NCBI RefSeq assembly: GCF_041908905.1
Contig: NZ_JAYREK010000006.1
Location: 1-64,000, forward strand
Length of the DNA stretch: 64,000 bases
Source of the DNA: Zoogloea sp041908905
GTDB taxonomy: Bacteria; Pseudomonadota; Gammaproteobacteria; Burkholderiales; Rhodocyclaceae
Reading direction: 5' to 3'
The notes under the pieces were generated by a model. The model was given only the letters and a program-made list of their open reading frames with translations. It was not told the origin of the DNA and did not search any database. How positions within the stretch are numbered: position 1 is the first letter of the stretch; every line of letters starts with the position of its first letter. A program made the translations under genes and the position numbers. Shown here one piece after another: positions 26,631 to 35,581 of the stretch.

Positions 26631-27287
26631 TCAATACGCTGCGCAGACCGTATACAGCCCGCCGTCGTTCAGCTCGGCCGGGGTGATCGCGGTGCCGCTG
26701 CTGGCGCCGCTGGCCAGCAGGCGGACGGTTCCGCTGGCCGGCAGGCCGTCGTCCATGGCGATGTCGATCTGGCGCGCGAAGCTGCCCGGGAGGTTGTCCT
26801 GGCAGATGAAGAAGGTGCCGCCCCAGCCCGCGACGGGCGGCGCGCCGGTGACGCCGATGCGCCCGCCGGCGGCGTTGCGCGGCAGCCAGTCGGTGAGCAC
26901 GATGCCTTCGGCGGCGGGGCTGCGCCCGTCCCCGGTGGCCAGGTTGGCGAGGCGGACGTGTTGCCAGAGGAGCACCGTCTCGTCGGTGGGGGTGACGGAG
27001 TTCCAGGCGCCGTCGATGCGCCCGTTGCCGGTGGTGCCGCCGGTGCTGGCCCGCACCGCCCCGGCCAGCCGGTTGGCGACGCCGGGGTCGTCGCCGGGCA
27101 TCGCGCGGAAGCGGTCCTGGTAGCCGAAGACGTGGGTGGAGGTGTTGCGGAAGTCGTTGATGACGCTCTTCACCTTGGCGCTGTTGATCAGCTCCTGCCC
27201 CTTCAGCACGCCACCGAGCAGGAGCCCGATGATGACCATCACCACGGCGATCTCGACCAGCGTGAAGCCTTGTTGCCTGTTGTTCAT
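26631..27287 (-). CDS. Prepilin-like protein with type IV pilin N-terminus
   Basis: A 218-residue protein starting with the class III signal Q-GFTLVEIAVVMVIIGLLLGG, so prepilin peptidase would cleave before Phe and the hydrophobic helix would anchor it. Glu5 of the mature form is present. The C-terminal part has Cys pairs (FICQDN and TVCAAY) typical of pseudopilins with a disulfide loop. GGGAGATGCC precedes the ATG at 27287. It is the last of a leftward group with the cyclase at 27392 and the prepilin-like gene at 28778. The system it serves is not clear; minor pilin or pseudopilin are both possible. Confidence 0.8.
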   Translation of the reverse strand: MNNRQQGFTLVEIAVVMVIIGLLLGGVLKGQELINSAKVKSVINDFRNTSTHVFGYQDRFRAMPGDDPGVANRLAGAVRASTGGTTGNGRIDGAWNSVTPTDETVLLWQHVRLANLATGDGRSPAAEGIVLTDWLPRNAAGGRIGVTGAPPVAGWGGTFFICQDNLPGSFARQIDIAMDDGLPASGTVRLLASGASSGTAITPAELNDGGLYTVCAAY

Positions 27288-27391
27288 GGCATCTCCCTCG
27301 AAGCAAGCCGGCACCCGGCAGGGGTGCCGACGCCTCCGAATATATGCCAGGAGGGATGTTTGATGCAAATGGGTTTTGGCTGGGGCGATCC

Positions 27392-28672
27392 TCAGGCGTT
27401 GCGGCCGGGGCGGGGCCTGGCGAGGATGCGCGGGCCGCGCAGGCGGTACACCGGCACATAGCCCTTGCCCTTCAGCAGGAGCAGGATCGGCCTGGCGAAC
27501 ACGAACGCGTCGCCGAGGCGCTCGAAGGTCCGGCCGTCGCACTGGATCACGCCGGGGTCGCCTTCGGTGCACAGGCGATGGGCGAGATTGACGGTGTCGC
27601 CCCACAGGTCGTAGATGAAGCGCCCGCGCCCGACGACGCCAGCCACCACCGGCCCGGTGGCGATGCCGATGCGCAGCTGCAGGGCGAGCCCGTCGGTGAA
27701 GCTGTGGTCGCGCAGGGCGGCCTGCATGTCGAGGGCCAGGGCGGCCATCGCGGCGTGGGCCTGCCGGGGGTGGGCGTGCAGCCCGCCCGCCACCATGTAG
27801 CCGTCACCGATGGTCTTGATGCGTTCGAGGCCGTGGGTTTCGCATAGCTCGTCGAAGCGGCAGAAGATGCGGTTGAGCATCTCGAACACCGCCACCGGCG
27901 CCATGCCGCTGGCGATGCGGGTGTAGTCGACGATGTCGGCGAACATCACCACCGCCTCCGGGTGGCCGTCGGCGAGGGTGCCCGCGTTGTCCTTCAGGCG
28001 GGCGGCGATCGGCGCCGGCAGGATGTTGAGCAGCAGCCGCTCGGAGCGTTCCTTCTCGAGGCGCAGCTGGTGATGGGCGTCCGCCAGCTTCTCGCGGGTC
28101 TTGCTGCGCCGGCCCTGGGCGTGGCGCAGCTGCAGGTACAGCACCGAGGAGACGAGGGCGATGTGGAGGGCGGGGAAGGCCGCCGGTTCGCCCTCGGGCC
28201 GGGGCTGCCCTGCCGTCAGCGCGGTGGCCAGCAGGAAGCCGGCAAACCACCCCGTCGACCCGGCCGCGCGCTCGCTCAGCAGCGCGGTGGCCGGCGCCAG
28301 CAGGCCCCACAGGGCGAGGCCCGAGGTGCCGGGGAGGGGGGCCGCGTCGTGCAGGGCGACGGCGGGAAAGGCCAGCAGCAGGGCGAGCTGGATGAACCGG
28401 TAGGGGGCAAACCCGCGGTGGCCGGCAAAAAGCAGCAGGTTGGCGAGGCTCAGCCCCGCCACCGCCAGCGTCGTGAGCACCGGAAAGCCCGGCGTCACGG
28501 CCCGGCACACGGCCAGCCACAGCAGCACCGCCAGCACGAAGAGCAGGTTGCCGAGGTTGAGCAGCACCTTGCTCAGGCGCAGCTCCTCCGGGTCCTGCGC
28601 CGCCACCCCCGCGTGGAGGAGTCGTTTCAGTGCGGCGGGGGCGGTGCTGGGGGAGGCCTCGGTGGCCGGCAT
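27392..28672 (-). CDS. Membrane-bound class III adenylate cyclase
   Basis: A 426-residue protein. The N-terminal half has about six membrane helices, then a coiled linker (REKLADAHHQLRLEKERSERLLLNILP) and a class III cyclase domain (residues ~240-400). The two metal-binding Asp are in MFADIVDYTRIA and KTIGDGYMVAGG. The Lys in that second motif and the Asp in YDLWGDTVNLAHR are the pair that select ATP over GTP, so cAMP is the expected product. ATG 28672 follows AGGAACCCGC. It lies between two prepilin-like genes, so cAMP may relate to surface structures, as it does for twitching motility elsewhere. Confidence 0.87.
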   Translation of the reverse strand: MPATEASPSTAPAALKRLLHAGVAAQDPEELRLSKVLLNLGNLLFVLAVLLWLAVCRAVTPGFPVLTTLAVAGLSLANLLLFAGHRGFAPYRFIQLALLLAFPAVALHDAAPLPGTSGLALWGLLAPATALLSERAAGSTGWFAGFLLATALTAGQPRPEGEPAAFPALHIALVSSVLYLQLRHAQGRRSKTREKLADAHHQLRLEKERSERLLLNILPAPIAARLKDNAGTLADGHPEAVVMFADIVDYTRIASGMAPVAVFEMLNRIFCRFDELCETHGLERIKTIGDGYMVAGGLHAHPRQAHAAMAALALDMQAALRDHSFTDGLALQLRIGIATGPVVAGVVGRGRFIYDLWGDTVNLAHRLCTEGDPGVIQCDGRTFERLGDAFVFARPILLLLKGKGYVPVYRLRGPRILARPRPGRNA

Positions 28673-28777
28673 GCGGGTTCCTGGCGGGCTGGGGACGGGA
28701 AGTGTCACGCTGCCGGGAAAGCCGGGTCAATACCGCCGATCCGTCACTTGGGGGAAATGTGTGTCGCCGGGCGAGGC

Positions 28778-29503
28778 TCAGGGAAGGCGGCCGGCGCTGA
28801 TCAGGCGATGGGCGATGAGGTTGGGCGAGAGCCAGCTCACCCGGTCGTCGAAGGCGCCGCCGGGCGCCGCGGGGTTCTCGGACGGTGGCCGGGCGTAGAA
28901 CAGCCGGCCGTCGGGGCTGGCGTTGCGGGCTTCGTCGCTGCCGGCGGCGGGCGGGGCGAGGGCGTTGCCGTCCTGGTCGGTGGCGCCGAGCCCGTTGGCG
29001 CCATGGGAGAGGATGACCACCGGGGTGCGTCCGCCGTCGGTGGTGAGGAAGAGCTCGGTGCCGTCGAGGTTGCGGGTCTTGATGTCGATGTCGCCATCGG
29101 CCAGGTTGGCCTTCTCGCCGGCCACGGTGTGGCGGATGTCCCACACGTACTCCCGGCCGACCGCGTAGCGCAGGCGCCGCGACCAGCCATCCACGCCGGG
29201 GATGCCGAGGGTGGCCCAGGGCAGCAGGCCGACGTTCTTGCGGCAGCTGCGGGCGTCCTGGCGGTCTTCGCTGCCGTCGGTGGCGCTCCTGGCGGGGCAG
29301 GGGAAGTAGCCCTTGCGCACCACGTGGCCGAGCAGGGCGTCGCGGGCTTCGTCGAGGGCGGCGTCGGTGGCCGCCTCGGCGCGGCGGGCCAGGTGGGCCG
29401 ACAGCCCGGCGGTGAGGCTGCCGGCCAGCAGGGTGAGGATCAGCAGCACGATGGCCATCTCGACCAGGGTGAAGCCGGCGGGGCGGCGTGAAGGGCGTGG
29501 CAT
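28778..29503 (-). CDS. Prepilin-like protein
   Basis: A 241-residue protein with the class III signal (RRPAGFTLVEMAIVLLILTLL). Downstream it has Cys-containing segments (FPCPARS, RSCRKN) and the PWATLGIPGVDGW motif, which resembles a segment in the neighbouring gene's product (LPCPDLDGDG). This suggests a related fold in the two proteins. It starts 16 bases downstream of the stop of the gene at 29520 in transcript order. Likely a minor pilin or pseudopilin; the partner secretion or pilus system is outside the window. Confidence 0.75.
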   Translation of the reverse strand: MPRPSRRPAGFTLVEMAIVLLILTLLAGSLTAGLSAHLARRAEAATDAALDEARDALLGHVVRKGYFPCPARSATDGSEDRQDARSCRKNVGLLPWATLGIPGVDGWSRRLRYAVGREYVWDIRHTVAGEKANLADGDIDIKTRNLDGTELFLTTDGGRTPVVILSHGANGLGATDQDGNALAPPAAGSDEARNASPDGRLFYARPPSENPAAPGGAFDDRVSWLSPNLIAHRLISAGRLP

Positions 29504-29519
29504 GGGAGAGGGGCGGGGG

Positions 29520-30713
29520 TCAGGGGATGCAGAGGGCGACGTCGGTGGAGGCCGCGGCGTCGGCGCTGCCGAAGGGGAGCTCGATGCGCTCGGCCAGCCC
29601 GGCCAGGCGGCCGGCGCTGAGCGCGGCGAGGGTGGGGGCTTCGAGGTAGTGGGGGGTGACCTGCCGATCGGCCGGGGTGAGGCGGGGCTGGCTGCCGCCG
29701 GCGGACTCTCCGCCGAAGATCAGCGCCCCGCGGCAGCGCCCGGCGGTGCCGACGAGGCAGTCGCTGCCGTCCCGGCAGCGGGCGTAGCGCATCGTTTCGG
29801 CCCAGTTGGCGGTGGCGTCGCGCAGATCGGCGTTGCGGCACGGGCCGCCGAGCTGTTCGAGCGGCGGCAGGCGGCCCAGCACGACGGGGCCGAGGGGTTC
29901 CGGGGCCACCACCGCCGGCAGCGGGCTCCGGCCCAGGCAGGCGGCGATGGCCTGGAGCAGGCCCTGCAGGTACGGGCCGTAGCTGCTGCGGCGCTTGAGC
30001 TGACGGTAGATGTCGCCGGTGGTGATGGTGGCGATGCGGTCGTTGCCGCCGGGCTCGGGGCGCACGTCGATGACGTCGCTGCCCCCGGTGGCGCCGAGGG
30101 CCTCGACGTAGTGCCGGATATGGCGGGCCTCCGGGTCCCCGCCACAGCGGGCGGGGCCGGCGCTGCGCTCCTGGCCGGGCAGCGCCGGCCCGGCGGCGAT
30201 CACGACCGCGGCGGCGAGGCCGGCCGGATCGCCCGGCAGGGGGACGACGGTGCCGGTGGCGTCGTGGAGGCGGAAGCGGCCGCTGCTGTCCCAGTTGAGA
30301 ATGTCGGGCTTCGGGTTGTTCTTGATGCCGCCGCCGACGGCATACCACAGGCACTCGCCGGCGCCGTCGCGCAGGTCGGGCAGGTTGAGCGTGAGATAGG
30401 GCAGGCGGCCGACGCTGGCCTGGTCCTTGGCGCCGCAGGTCTCCGACGAGCCGTCGCCATCGAGATCGGGGCAGGGCAGGTAGCCGAAGTCGGCGGTGGG
30501 GTGTTCCCGGTTGCGATAGGTGACGGCAAAGCCGATGAGGGCTTCGCGGGCCACGGCCAGGGCCTGGGCGGTCTGCATGTCCTGGCGCAGCTGGCGGGTG
30601 GCGGCGCTGGTCTGTTGCGACAGCAGCCAGCCGGCGGCGCCGAGGGCGGCGAGCACGAGCAGCGCTGGCAGGACCATGCCCCGCTCGCGGAGCCGGCGGC
30701 GGCCCGGGCCCAT
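29520..30713 (-). CDS. Hypothetical membrane-anchored protein of prepilin cluster
   Basis: A 397-residue protein with one N-terminal membrane helix (VLPALLVLAALGAAGWLLSQ), ordered like GspK/PilX-type proteins but without a clear class III cleavage site. The middle has FGYLPCPDLDGDGSSETCG and LPYLTLNLPDLRDG, repeated in form in the protein encoded at 28778. Eight or more Cys residues point to disulfides in the periplasm. Its stop overlaps nothing, and its ATG at 30713 overlaps the last base of the gene upstream (30713..31081). I do not recognise a named family; a large minor pilin or tip protein is possible. Confidence 0.65.
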   Translation of the reverse strand: MGPGRRRLRERGMVLPALLVLAALGAAGWLLSQQTSAATRQLRQDMQTAQALAVAREALIGFAVTYRNREHPTADFGYLPCPDLDGDGSSETCGAKDQASVGRLPYLTLNLPDLRDGAGECLWYAVGGGIKNNPKPDILNWDSSGRFRLHDATGTVVPLPGDPAGLAAAVVIAAGPALPGQERSAGPARCGGDPEARHIRHYVEALGATGGSDVIDVRPEPGGNDRIATITTGDIYRQLKRRSSYGPYLQGLLQAIAACLGRSPLPAVVAPEPLGPVVLGRLPPLEQLGGPCRNADLRDATANWAETMRYARCRDGSDCLVGTAGRCRGALIFGGESAGGSQPRLTPADRQVTPHYLEAPTLAALSAGRLAGLAERIELPFGSADAAASTDVALCIP

Positions 30714-31081
30714 CAGGGGGTGGGCGCGTCGGGCGGGGCGCCGACGCGCAGTCGGTGGCGGCGCCCGTCCGGGCCGGGGACCTCGGCCGAGGCCTCATCG
30801 AGGCGGATCTGCTGCGGAATGGCCGGACGGGCCCGACCGTCGACGAAGAGCGTGGGTGTGCCGCTGCGTGGGCTCACGATGCCGTCCAGCCGTGGCGGAG
30901 GCGCCGCCGTGGCGTGGGTTGCGGGCGGGTGGTCAATCGCGGCGCGTTCGGCGGGGGTGAAGAACAGGCGCCCGAGGGCCTCGGCCCGACAGGGCTGCAG
31001 GGGGGCGGACAGCAGCAGGAGCGCGATGGAGAGGCGGAGCGCAGGCGCGGCCAGGTGTTCGGGCGTCGAATACGTTTGCAT
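30713..31081 (-). CDS. Small exported protein with LFFTPAERAAID motif
   Basis: A 122-residue protein with a signal-like N-terminal helix (RLSIALLLLSAPLQPCRA). The short motif LGRLFFTPAERAAID follows directly; similar stretches occur in small proteins next to pilin genes in betaproteobacteria. A GTPTLFVDGRAR segment and a Pro-rich tail complete it. It heads the leftward prepilin-like cluster. The function is not known; a role as a periplasmic assembly factor for the pilins is inferred from position only. Confidence 0.6.
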   Translation of the reverse strand: MQTYSTPEHLAAPALRLSIALLLLSAPLQPCRAEALGRLFFTPAERAAIDHPPATHATAAPPPRLDGIVSPRSGTPTLFVDGRARPAIPQQIRLDEASAEVPGPDGRRHRLRVGAPPDAPTP

Positions 31082-31140
31082 GACGCCAACAATTTAGCAT
31101 GCTTCCGCCCGGGGGCGGCAGGCTCTGCGCCGGGGCGAGT

Positions 31141-32898
31141 TCAGGGGGCGGCGATGACCCGGTTCTTGCCCGAGCGCTTGGCGAGGTACATGGCCTTGTC
31201 GGCGCGGTCGATGGCGTCCACCGGCTGCTCCTCGGCGCGTAGCTCGGCGACGCCGGCGCTGAAGGTGATCAGCAGTTTCTGCTGCCGGGCCAGGAAGAAG
31301 CGCTTGGTGAGGGCGCGCTGCAGGCGCACGAGGGCGGCGGTGGCGCTGTCGAGGTCGGTGTCGGGGAGCAGCACGACGAACTCCTCGCCGCCGTAGCGGC
31401 CCACCGAGTCCTGCGGCCGGACGTTTTCGCGGATCACGTTGGTGAGGTGCTGCAGGGCCTCGTCGCCAGTCTGGTGGCCGTGGGTGTCGTTGATCTGCTT
31501 GAAGTTGTCCACGTCGAGCAGGCCCAGGCACAGGGGCGTGCCGCGCCGCTGGGCGAAGGCGGCCTCCCGGCTGAGGGCTTCGTCGAGCCCCTTGCGGTTG
31601 AGCACGCCGGTGAGGGGGTCGTGGCGGATCAGCGCGCTGGTCTGTTCGAGCTCGGCCTGCAGGCGGGCGATCTCGGCGTTGGCCTGGTTGGCCTGCTCGC
31701 GCAGGTCTTCGATCTCGCCGCGGGAGCGCTGGGTGGATTCCTGCACGGCGCGGGTGTCGCGCAGCACGTCGGCGATGACGTCGGTGAGCTCGGAGATGTC
31801 GCGGGCGCTGGCGATGCGTCCGGCGGATTCTTCGATCCGGGTCTGGTAGTCGCCGGTCGAGTCGGCAAACCTGCCCAGCCGGTCGACGAAGGTGCTGAGC
31901 ATCTCCTTGAGGCGGTTCTGCGCTTCGTCGAGTTCGTGCTTGAGGGTGCTCTGGCGGGTGATCACGTCGCGCAGGCGGATCTCGAGTTCGCCGAGGGTCC
32001 GCACGTCGAGCGGGTGGGCGAACATCTCGCCGAGCAGCGCCATCTGGCCGTGCAGCCAGTGGTCTTCGACGACGAGTTCGCTGATGTTCTCGAGGATCAG
32101 CTGGAGCACGCGCTGGAGGGCTTCACGCACGGCCTGCTGGTCTTCGGCCGCCCAGTCGAGCTTGCTGCGCAGCTTCTTGAGGCGCTCGATGAACTCGGCC
32201 GGGGCGAGGGGCGGCGCGCTGCCGCGCACTGCGTCGGCCAGCGTGTGGGCCTCTTCGGCGATGCCGGGGGCCAGGCCGCTGGCATGGCTGGCGATGCCGT
32301 CGAGCAGCAGCGCCAGCAGTTCGGCAAGCGGCGGATTGCCGGCGGGAATGTCGGGGGCGGACGTTGGCGGCGGCGCGGCGTCGGCGGGGAGCGTCGCCAC
32401 TTCGATGCCGACGTTCTCCTCGTCGCTGCTGTGCGACCAGCTGCGCAGCATGCCGCGCAGGCGTTCGGCGAGGGTGTCGGGGTTGACGTTCGAGGTGCCC
32501 AGCACGCGCTCGAGCATCTCGCGCTTGCGGGCCTGGGTGAGGCCGGCCTGGCGCCGGTCCCATTCGGTGATCAGGTCGCGCAGCAGGGCGCCCAGGTTGA
32601 GCGTCGGGCCCTTGCTTTCCGACAGGGCTCCGACCAGCACGCCGCGCAGCGCCACCCAGTCGGCGGCGGCGATGGCCGCCTCCACGCCCTGGGCGACACG
32701 CAGGGCCTCGCGGTTGTGTCGCGGCAGGGCCGCCGCGAGCTGGCGCAGGGGCCGCTCGGGAAAGACCTCGTCGAGCGGCGTGCCGGCGATCTCGTGGTAG
32801 AGGGCGCGGTAGTTGTCGGGGGTGGGGACGATACGCCTCAGGGCCAGCTGGCGCAGGGTTTCGCGTGCGATGTCCGAGGGTGGGGGCGTATCGCTCAT
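31141..32898 (-). CDS. Diguanylate cyclase with large N-terminal helical region
   Basis: A cytosolic protein of 585 residues. The C-terminal GGDEF domain (residues ~420-585) has the active-site motif RYGGEEFVVLLP and the HDPLTGVLNRKGLDEAL start typical of the domain, so it should make cyclic di-GMP. No RxxD inhibitory site could be placed with confidence. The first ~400 residues are mostly helical with coiled segments and have no membrane helix; the early RRIVPTPDNYRALYHEIAG motif recurs in other GGDEF proteins of this class. ATG 32898 is chosen over 32937. Its neighbours are a two-component pair and a small exported protein. Confidence 0.9.
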   Translation of the reverse strand: MSDTPPPSDIARETLRQLALRRIVPTPDNYRALYHEIAGTPLDEVFPERPLRQLAAALPRHNREALRVAQGVEAAIAAADWVALRGVLVGALSESKGPTLNLGALLRDLITEWDRRQAGLTQARKREMLERVLGTSNVNPDTLAERLRGMLRSWSHSSDEENVGIEVATLPADAAPPPTSAPDIPAGNPPLAELLALLLDGIASHASGLAPGIAEEAHTLADAVRGSAPPLAPAEFIERLKKLRSKLDWAAEDQQAVREALQRVLQLILENISELVVEDHWLHGQMALLGEMFAHPLDVRTLGELEIRLRDVITRQSTLKHELDEAQNRLKEMLSTFVDRLGRFADSTGDYQTRIEESAGRIASARDISELTDVIADVLRDTRAVQESTQRSRGEIEDLREQANQANAEIARLQAELEQTSALIRHDPLTGVLNRKGLDEALSREAAFAQRRGTPLCLGLLDVDNFKQINDTHGHQTGDEALQHLTNVIRENVRPQDSVGRYGGEEFVVLLPDTDLDSATAALVRLQRALTKRFFLARQQKLLITFSAGVAELRAEEQPVDAIDRADKAMYLAKRSGKNRVIAAP

Positions 32899-33061
32899 GG
32901 TGGGCTGGTGCTGGATCGGGGCTCGTGTCGGGTGCATTCGGACATTCCGCTGCAGTATCGGGCGAACGGGCCCCGGGAGTTGCGCTGGAATCGTCCGGAA
33001 TAACGGCGCGCCATCGGCGGGCTTGAGGGCGTGCGCGGTGCTTTGTTGGAATATTGGGGGC

Positions 33062-33703
33062 TTATTCGGCGAGGCCGTGCTTGAGGCCGTAGTGGGTGAG
33101 CTCGGCGTTGTTGCGCAGGTTCATCTTCTCGAGCAGGCGGGCACGGTAGACGCTCACCGTCTTGACGCTGAGGTTGAGCGCCTCGGCGATCTCGGCGGGG
33201 GTCTTGCCGGAGGCGATCATGCACAGGGTCTGGTATTCGCGGTCGGAGAGCTTCTCGTGGGGAGGGCGCTCGCTGTCGTCGCCGATGGCGTTGGCGAGCT
33301 CCTCGGCGAGGGAGGGGCTGACGTATTTCTTGCCGCTGGCCACCTGGCGGATCGCGGTGACGAGGAGTTCGGGGGCGCTCTGCTTGGTGAGGTAGCCCGC
33401 CGCGCCGGCCTTGAGGGCCCGGATGGCGTATTGCTCCTCGGGGTACATGCTGAGGATCAGCACGGGCAGGCGGGGGAATTCCTTCTTGATCAGCTTGAGG
33501 GCGTCGATGCCGTTGCGGTCGGGCATCGAGACGTCCATCAGCACGACGTCCCAGTCGCCCGCACGGACCATCTGCACGGCCTGGACGCCGTTCTCGGCTT
33601 CGCCGGCCACGGTGAGGTCGGGCGTGTCGGAGAGGATCTGGCGCAGGCCCTGTCGCACGATCGCATGATCGTCGGCAATCAGGACCCGGATGGGCTTCTT
33701 CAT
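33062..33703 (-). CDS. NarL/FixJ-type response regulator
   Basis: A 213-residue regulator with a receiver domain (phospho-acceptor Asp in VVLMDVSMPDRNG, acidic pocket IADDHAIVRQGL) and a C-terminal LuxR-type HTH (LSDREYQTLCMIASGKTPAEIAEALNLS). It overlaps the sensor kinase gene upstream by 4 bases, so the two form a coupled pair. Target genes are unknown. The sequence is close in form to UvrY/GacA-like and NarL-like regulators. High confidence in family. Confidence 0.94.
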   Translation of the reverse strand: MKKPIRVLIADDHAIVRQGLRQILSDTPDLTVAGEAENGVQAVQMVRAGDWDVVLMDVSMPDRNGIDALKLIKKEFPRLPVLILSMYPEEQYAIRALKAGAAGYLTKQSAPELLVTAIRQVASGKKYVSPSLAEELANAIGDDSERPPHEKLSDREYQTLCMIASGKTPAEIAEALNLSVKTVSVYRARLLEKMNLRNNAELTHYGLKHGLAE

Positions 33704-35238
33704 GTTTGCTGACTCCGGTGAGTGTTCGGATGTTCGTCTGCCATGGCGGGCAGAAGGGGTGCGCGCAGCGTGAGGCGCGTGCCCTGGGGGGTAACCGGGT
33801 TCAGGTCGAGGCGGCCGCCGAGGCTGGCCAGCCGTTCGCGGATGCCGCGCAGGCCGAAGGAGCGGGGCTTGCGCAGATCGGCGGGGGCGAGGCCGCAGCC
33901 GTTGTCGGAAATCTCGAGGACAACCTCGTCGCCTTCCTGCATCAGGCGGACGTCGACCGCCGTCGCGCGCGCGTGCTTGCTGACGTTGGTGAGCGCCTCC
34001 TGGAAGACCCGGAACAGGGCCAGCGACGTGTCATAGTCGGGGTTGAGATCGTGATCTGTACACCGGATGTTACAGCTTATGCCGGTGCGCTGGGCGAAGT
34101 CTTCGCCGTGGGATTCGATCGCCGCGGCGAGGCCGAAGTCTTTCAGGATGCCGGGGCGCAGTTCCCGGGTCACGCGGCCGACGGTGGCGATGGCGTCGTC
34201 CACCATGCGCCCCACGTTGCGGGCCCGCTCCCGGGCCCGGGCCGGGTCGGACTCGAGCTTTGCCTCGAGCAGCGACATCTCGAACTTCATTGCCACGAGG
34301 GTTCCTCCGAGCACGTCGTGGACGTCGCGGGCGATGCGCTCGCGTTCGTCTTCCTTGATCCGCTGCAGGTGGTTGGAGAGGGCCGCCAGCTGGCTGCGGG
34401 ATTCCCGCAGGTCGGCCTCCACGCGCTTGCTGTGGGTGATGTTCCACATCACCCCCTCCCACACCACCGCGCCGGCTTCGGAGAGCCGGGGCGAGCTGCG
34501 CAGGTTGATCCATTTGAGTTCGCCGCTGGCGAGCCGGATGCGCCCCTCCCAGTTGAGGGTGGACAGGTTCTCGGAGGAGATCCGCGCGGCCTCGGTGAAG
34601 CCCGGCACGTCCTCGTCGAGCAGCCAGCTCATCCAGCCGGCGGTGCCGCCGATCAGCTCGTCGGCCGGCGTCCCGAAGAGCATCGCCGCCGCCTCGCTGA
34701 GGTACTGGAAGCCGAGCATCCCCTCGGGGGTGTAGCTCATCTGGAAGACCACCCCGGGGATGTTGTCGGTGAGGGCCCGCAGGCGCGCCTCGCTCTGGCG
34801 CAGGGTCTGTTCGGCGAGCCGCTTCTCGCGGCGGTTGCTGGCCTCGCGCAGTTCCCGTTCGACGGCCGGGATCAGGCGTTCGAGCTTGTTCTTGCTGAGG
34901 TAGTCGTGGGCGCCGGCGCGCATCGCGGCGATCGCCTCGTCCTCCTGCATCACCCCGGAGACGATGATGAAGGGGAGGTCTAGGGCCAGCTCCTGGATCA
35001 GGCGCAGCGCCGCCTGGGCGCTGAAGCCCGGCAGGTTGTGGTCGCACAGGATCAGATCCCAGTGCTCGGCGCACAGGGCCTCCTTCATCTCCGCTTCCGA
35101 CATCACCTGCCGGTAGGTCGGCGCGTAACCCGCATCGCGGAAGCGGCGGAGGAGCAGGATCACGTCATCCTCGGCATCCTCGATGAACAGGAGGCGGATC
35201 GGCGGTTTGGCGGCGGGTGGTTTCGGGGCAGCGGGCAT
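33700..35238 (-). CDS. Hybrid sensor kinase: receiver-PAS-HisKA_3-HATPase (NarX-type)
   Basis: A soluble kinase of 512 residues. An N-terminal receiver domain (LLFIEDAEDDVILL, phospho-Asp in LILCDHNLPGF) is followed by a PAS domain (about 150-270), a HisKA_3 dimerisation domain with the His in ERERIARDVHDVLGG, and a HATPase with EALTNVSKHARA and ISDNGCGL. No membrane helix is seen. The N-terminal receiver suggests that it takes a phosphate signal from another kinase before acting on its LuxR-type partner. The gene stop overlaps the regulator start by 4 bases. Confidence 0.92.
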   Translation of the reverse strand: MPAAPKPPAAKPPIRLLFIEDAEDDVILLLRRFRDAGYAPTYRQVMSEAEMKEALCAEHWDLILCDHNLPGFSAQAALRLIQELALDLPFIIVSGVMQEDEAIAAMRAGAHDYLSKNKLERLIPAVERELREASNRREKRLAEQTLRQSEARLRALTDNIPGVVFQMSYTPEGMLGFQYLSEAAAMLFGTPADELIGGTAGWMSWLLDEDVPGFTEAARISSENLSTLNWEGRIRLASGELKWINLRSSPRLSEAGAVVWEGVMWNITHSKRVEADLRESRSQLAALSNHLQRIKEDERERIARDVHDVLGGTLVAMKFEMSLLEAKLESDPARARERARNVGRMVDDAIATVGRVTRELRPGILKDFGLAAAIESHGEDFAQRTGISCNIRCTDHDLNPDYDTSLALFRVFQEALTNVSKHARATAVDVRLMQEGDEVVLEISDNGCGLAPADLRKPRSFGLRGIRERLASLGGRLDLNPVTPQGTRLTLRAPLLPAMADEHPNTHRSQQT

Positions 35239-35275
35239 TCAAACTCCCGGGCTACGTTATTCGGGCGGTTCTGTT

Positions 35276-35281
35276 TATAAT
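35276..35281 (+). promoter_or_regulatory. Candidate -10 box (TATAAT) of tRNA-Thr
   Basis: A perfect TATAAT lies about 107 bases before the tRNA in the short gap after the kinase gene, which is read the other way. The matching -35 (TACGTT region near 35253) is weak. It implies a 5' leader of about 100 bases removed by RNase processing. Confidence 0.45.
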
Positions 35282-35387
35282 CGCGGGCTTGCTGAGGGGC
35301 GCTCTGTCCGCAAGAATAGAGCAGCCTTCAGGCTCCCGTCCATGCCGCAAGGTGCCCGAAGGGCTTCAAGGGGCGGAGCCCATGTCT

Positions 35388-35463
35388 GCCGGTGTAGCTC
35401 AGTTGGTAGAGCAGCGCACTTGTAATGCGAAGGTCGAGGGTTCGATTCCTTTCACCGGCACCA
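35388..35463 (+). tRNA. tRNA-Thr (anticodon TGT)
   Basis: A complete 76-base tRNA: acceptor GCCGGTG pairs with CACCGGC, the D arm is GCTCAGTTGGTAGAGC, the anticodon loop CTTGTAA carries TGT and the T arm has GGTTCGATTCC. CCA is encoded. Its 3' part (from 35418) is the left attachment site of the 16-kb element, so the element supplied the present 3' end of the gene and restored it perfectly. Confidence 0.96.
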
Positions 35464-35470
35464 ATAAAAT
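35418..35470 (+). repeat. Left attachment repeat (53 bp)
   Basis: The 53 bases from ACTTGTAATG to CAATAAAAT are identical to 51571-51623. They cover the anticodon loop to the 3' end of tRNA-Thr plus 7 bases beyond. The similarity continues imperfectly through the terminator behind it. This is the expected footprint of a tyrosine integrase acting on a tRNA gene. Confidence 0.92.
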
Positions 35471-35479
35471 CAAGCGTTT

Positions 35480-35506
35480 AGGCCGATCTTAGAAGGTCGG
35501 CCTTTT
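35480..35506 (+). terminator. Terminator after tRNA-Thr
   Basis: AGGCCGA and TCGGCCT pair across a 10-base loop, followed by TTTT. A homologous hairpin follows the right attachment repeat at 51633-51660. Confidence 0.75.
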
Positions 35507-35521
35507 CGCTTTCGGTGGTGA

Positions 35522-35539
35522 TGTAAGCACTTTGTAACT
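35522..35539 (+). promoter_or_regulatory. Candidate left arm-type integrase sites
   Basis: TGTAAGC at 35522-35528 and the variant TGTAACT at 35533-35539, 11 bases apart, lie just inside the left end. Three TGTAAGC copies lie just inside the right end at 51422-51451. Paired inner repeats of this kind are the usual arm-binding sites of tyrosine integrases; the role is inferred. Confidence 0.45.
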
Positions 35540-35581
35540 GCTGGACGAACATCGTTCGGCACACTTCAGAAGCACGTAGCC

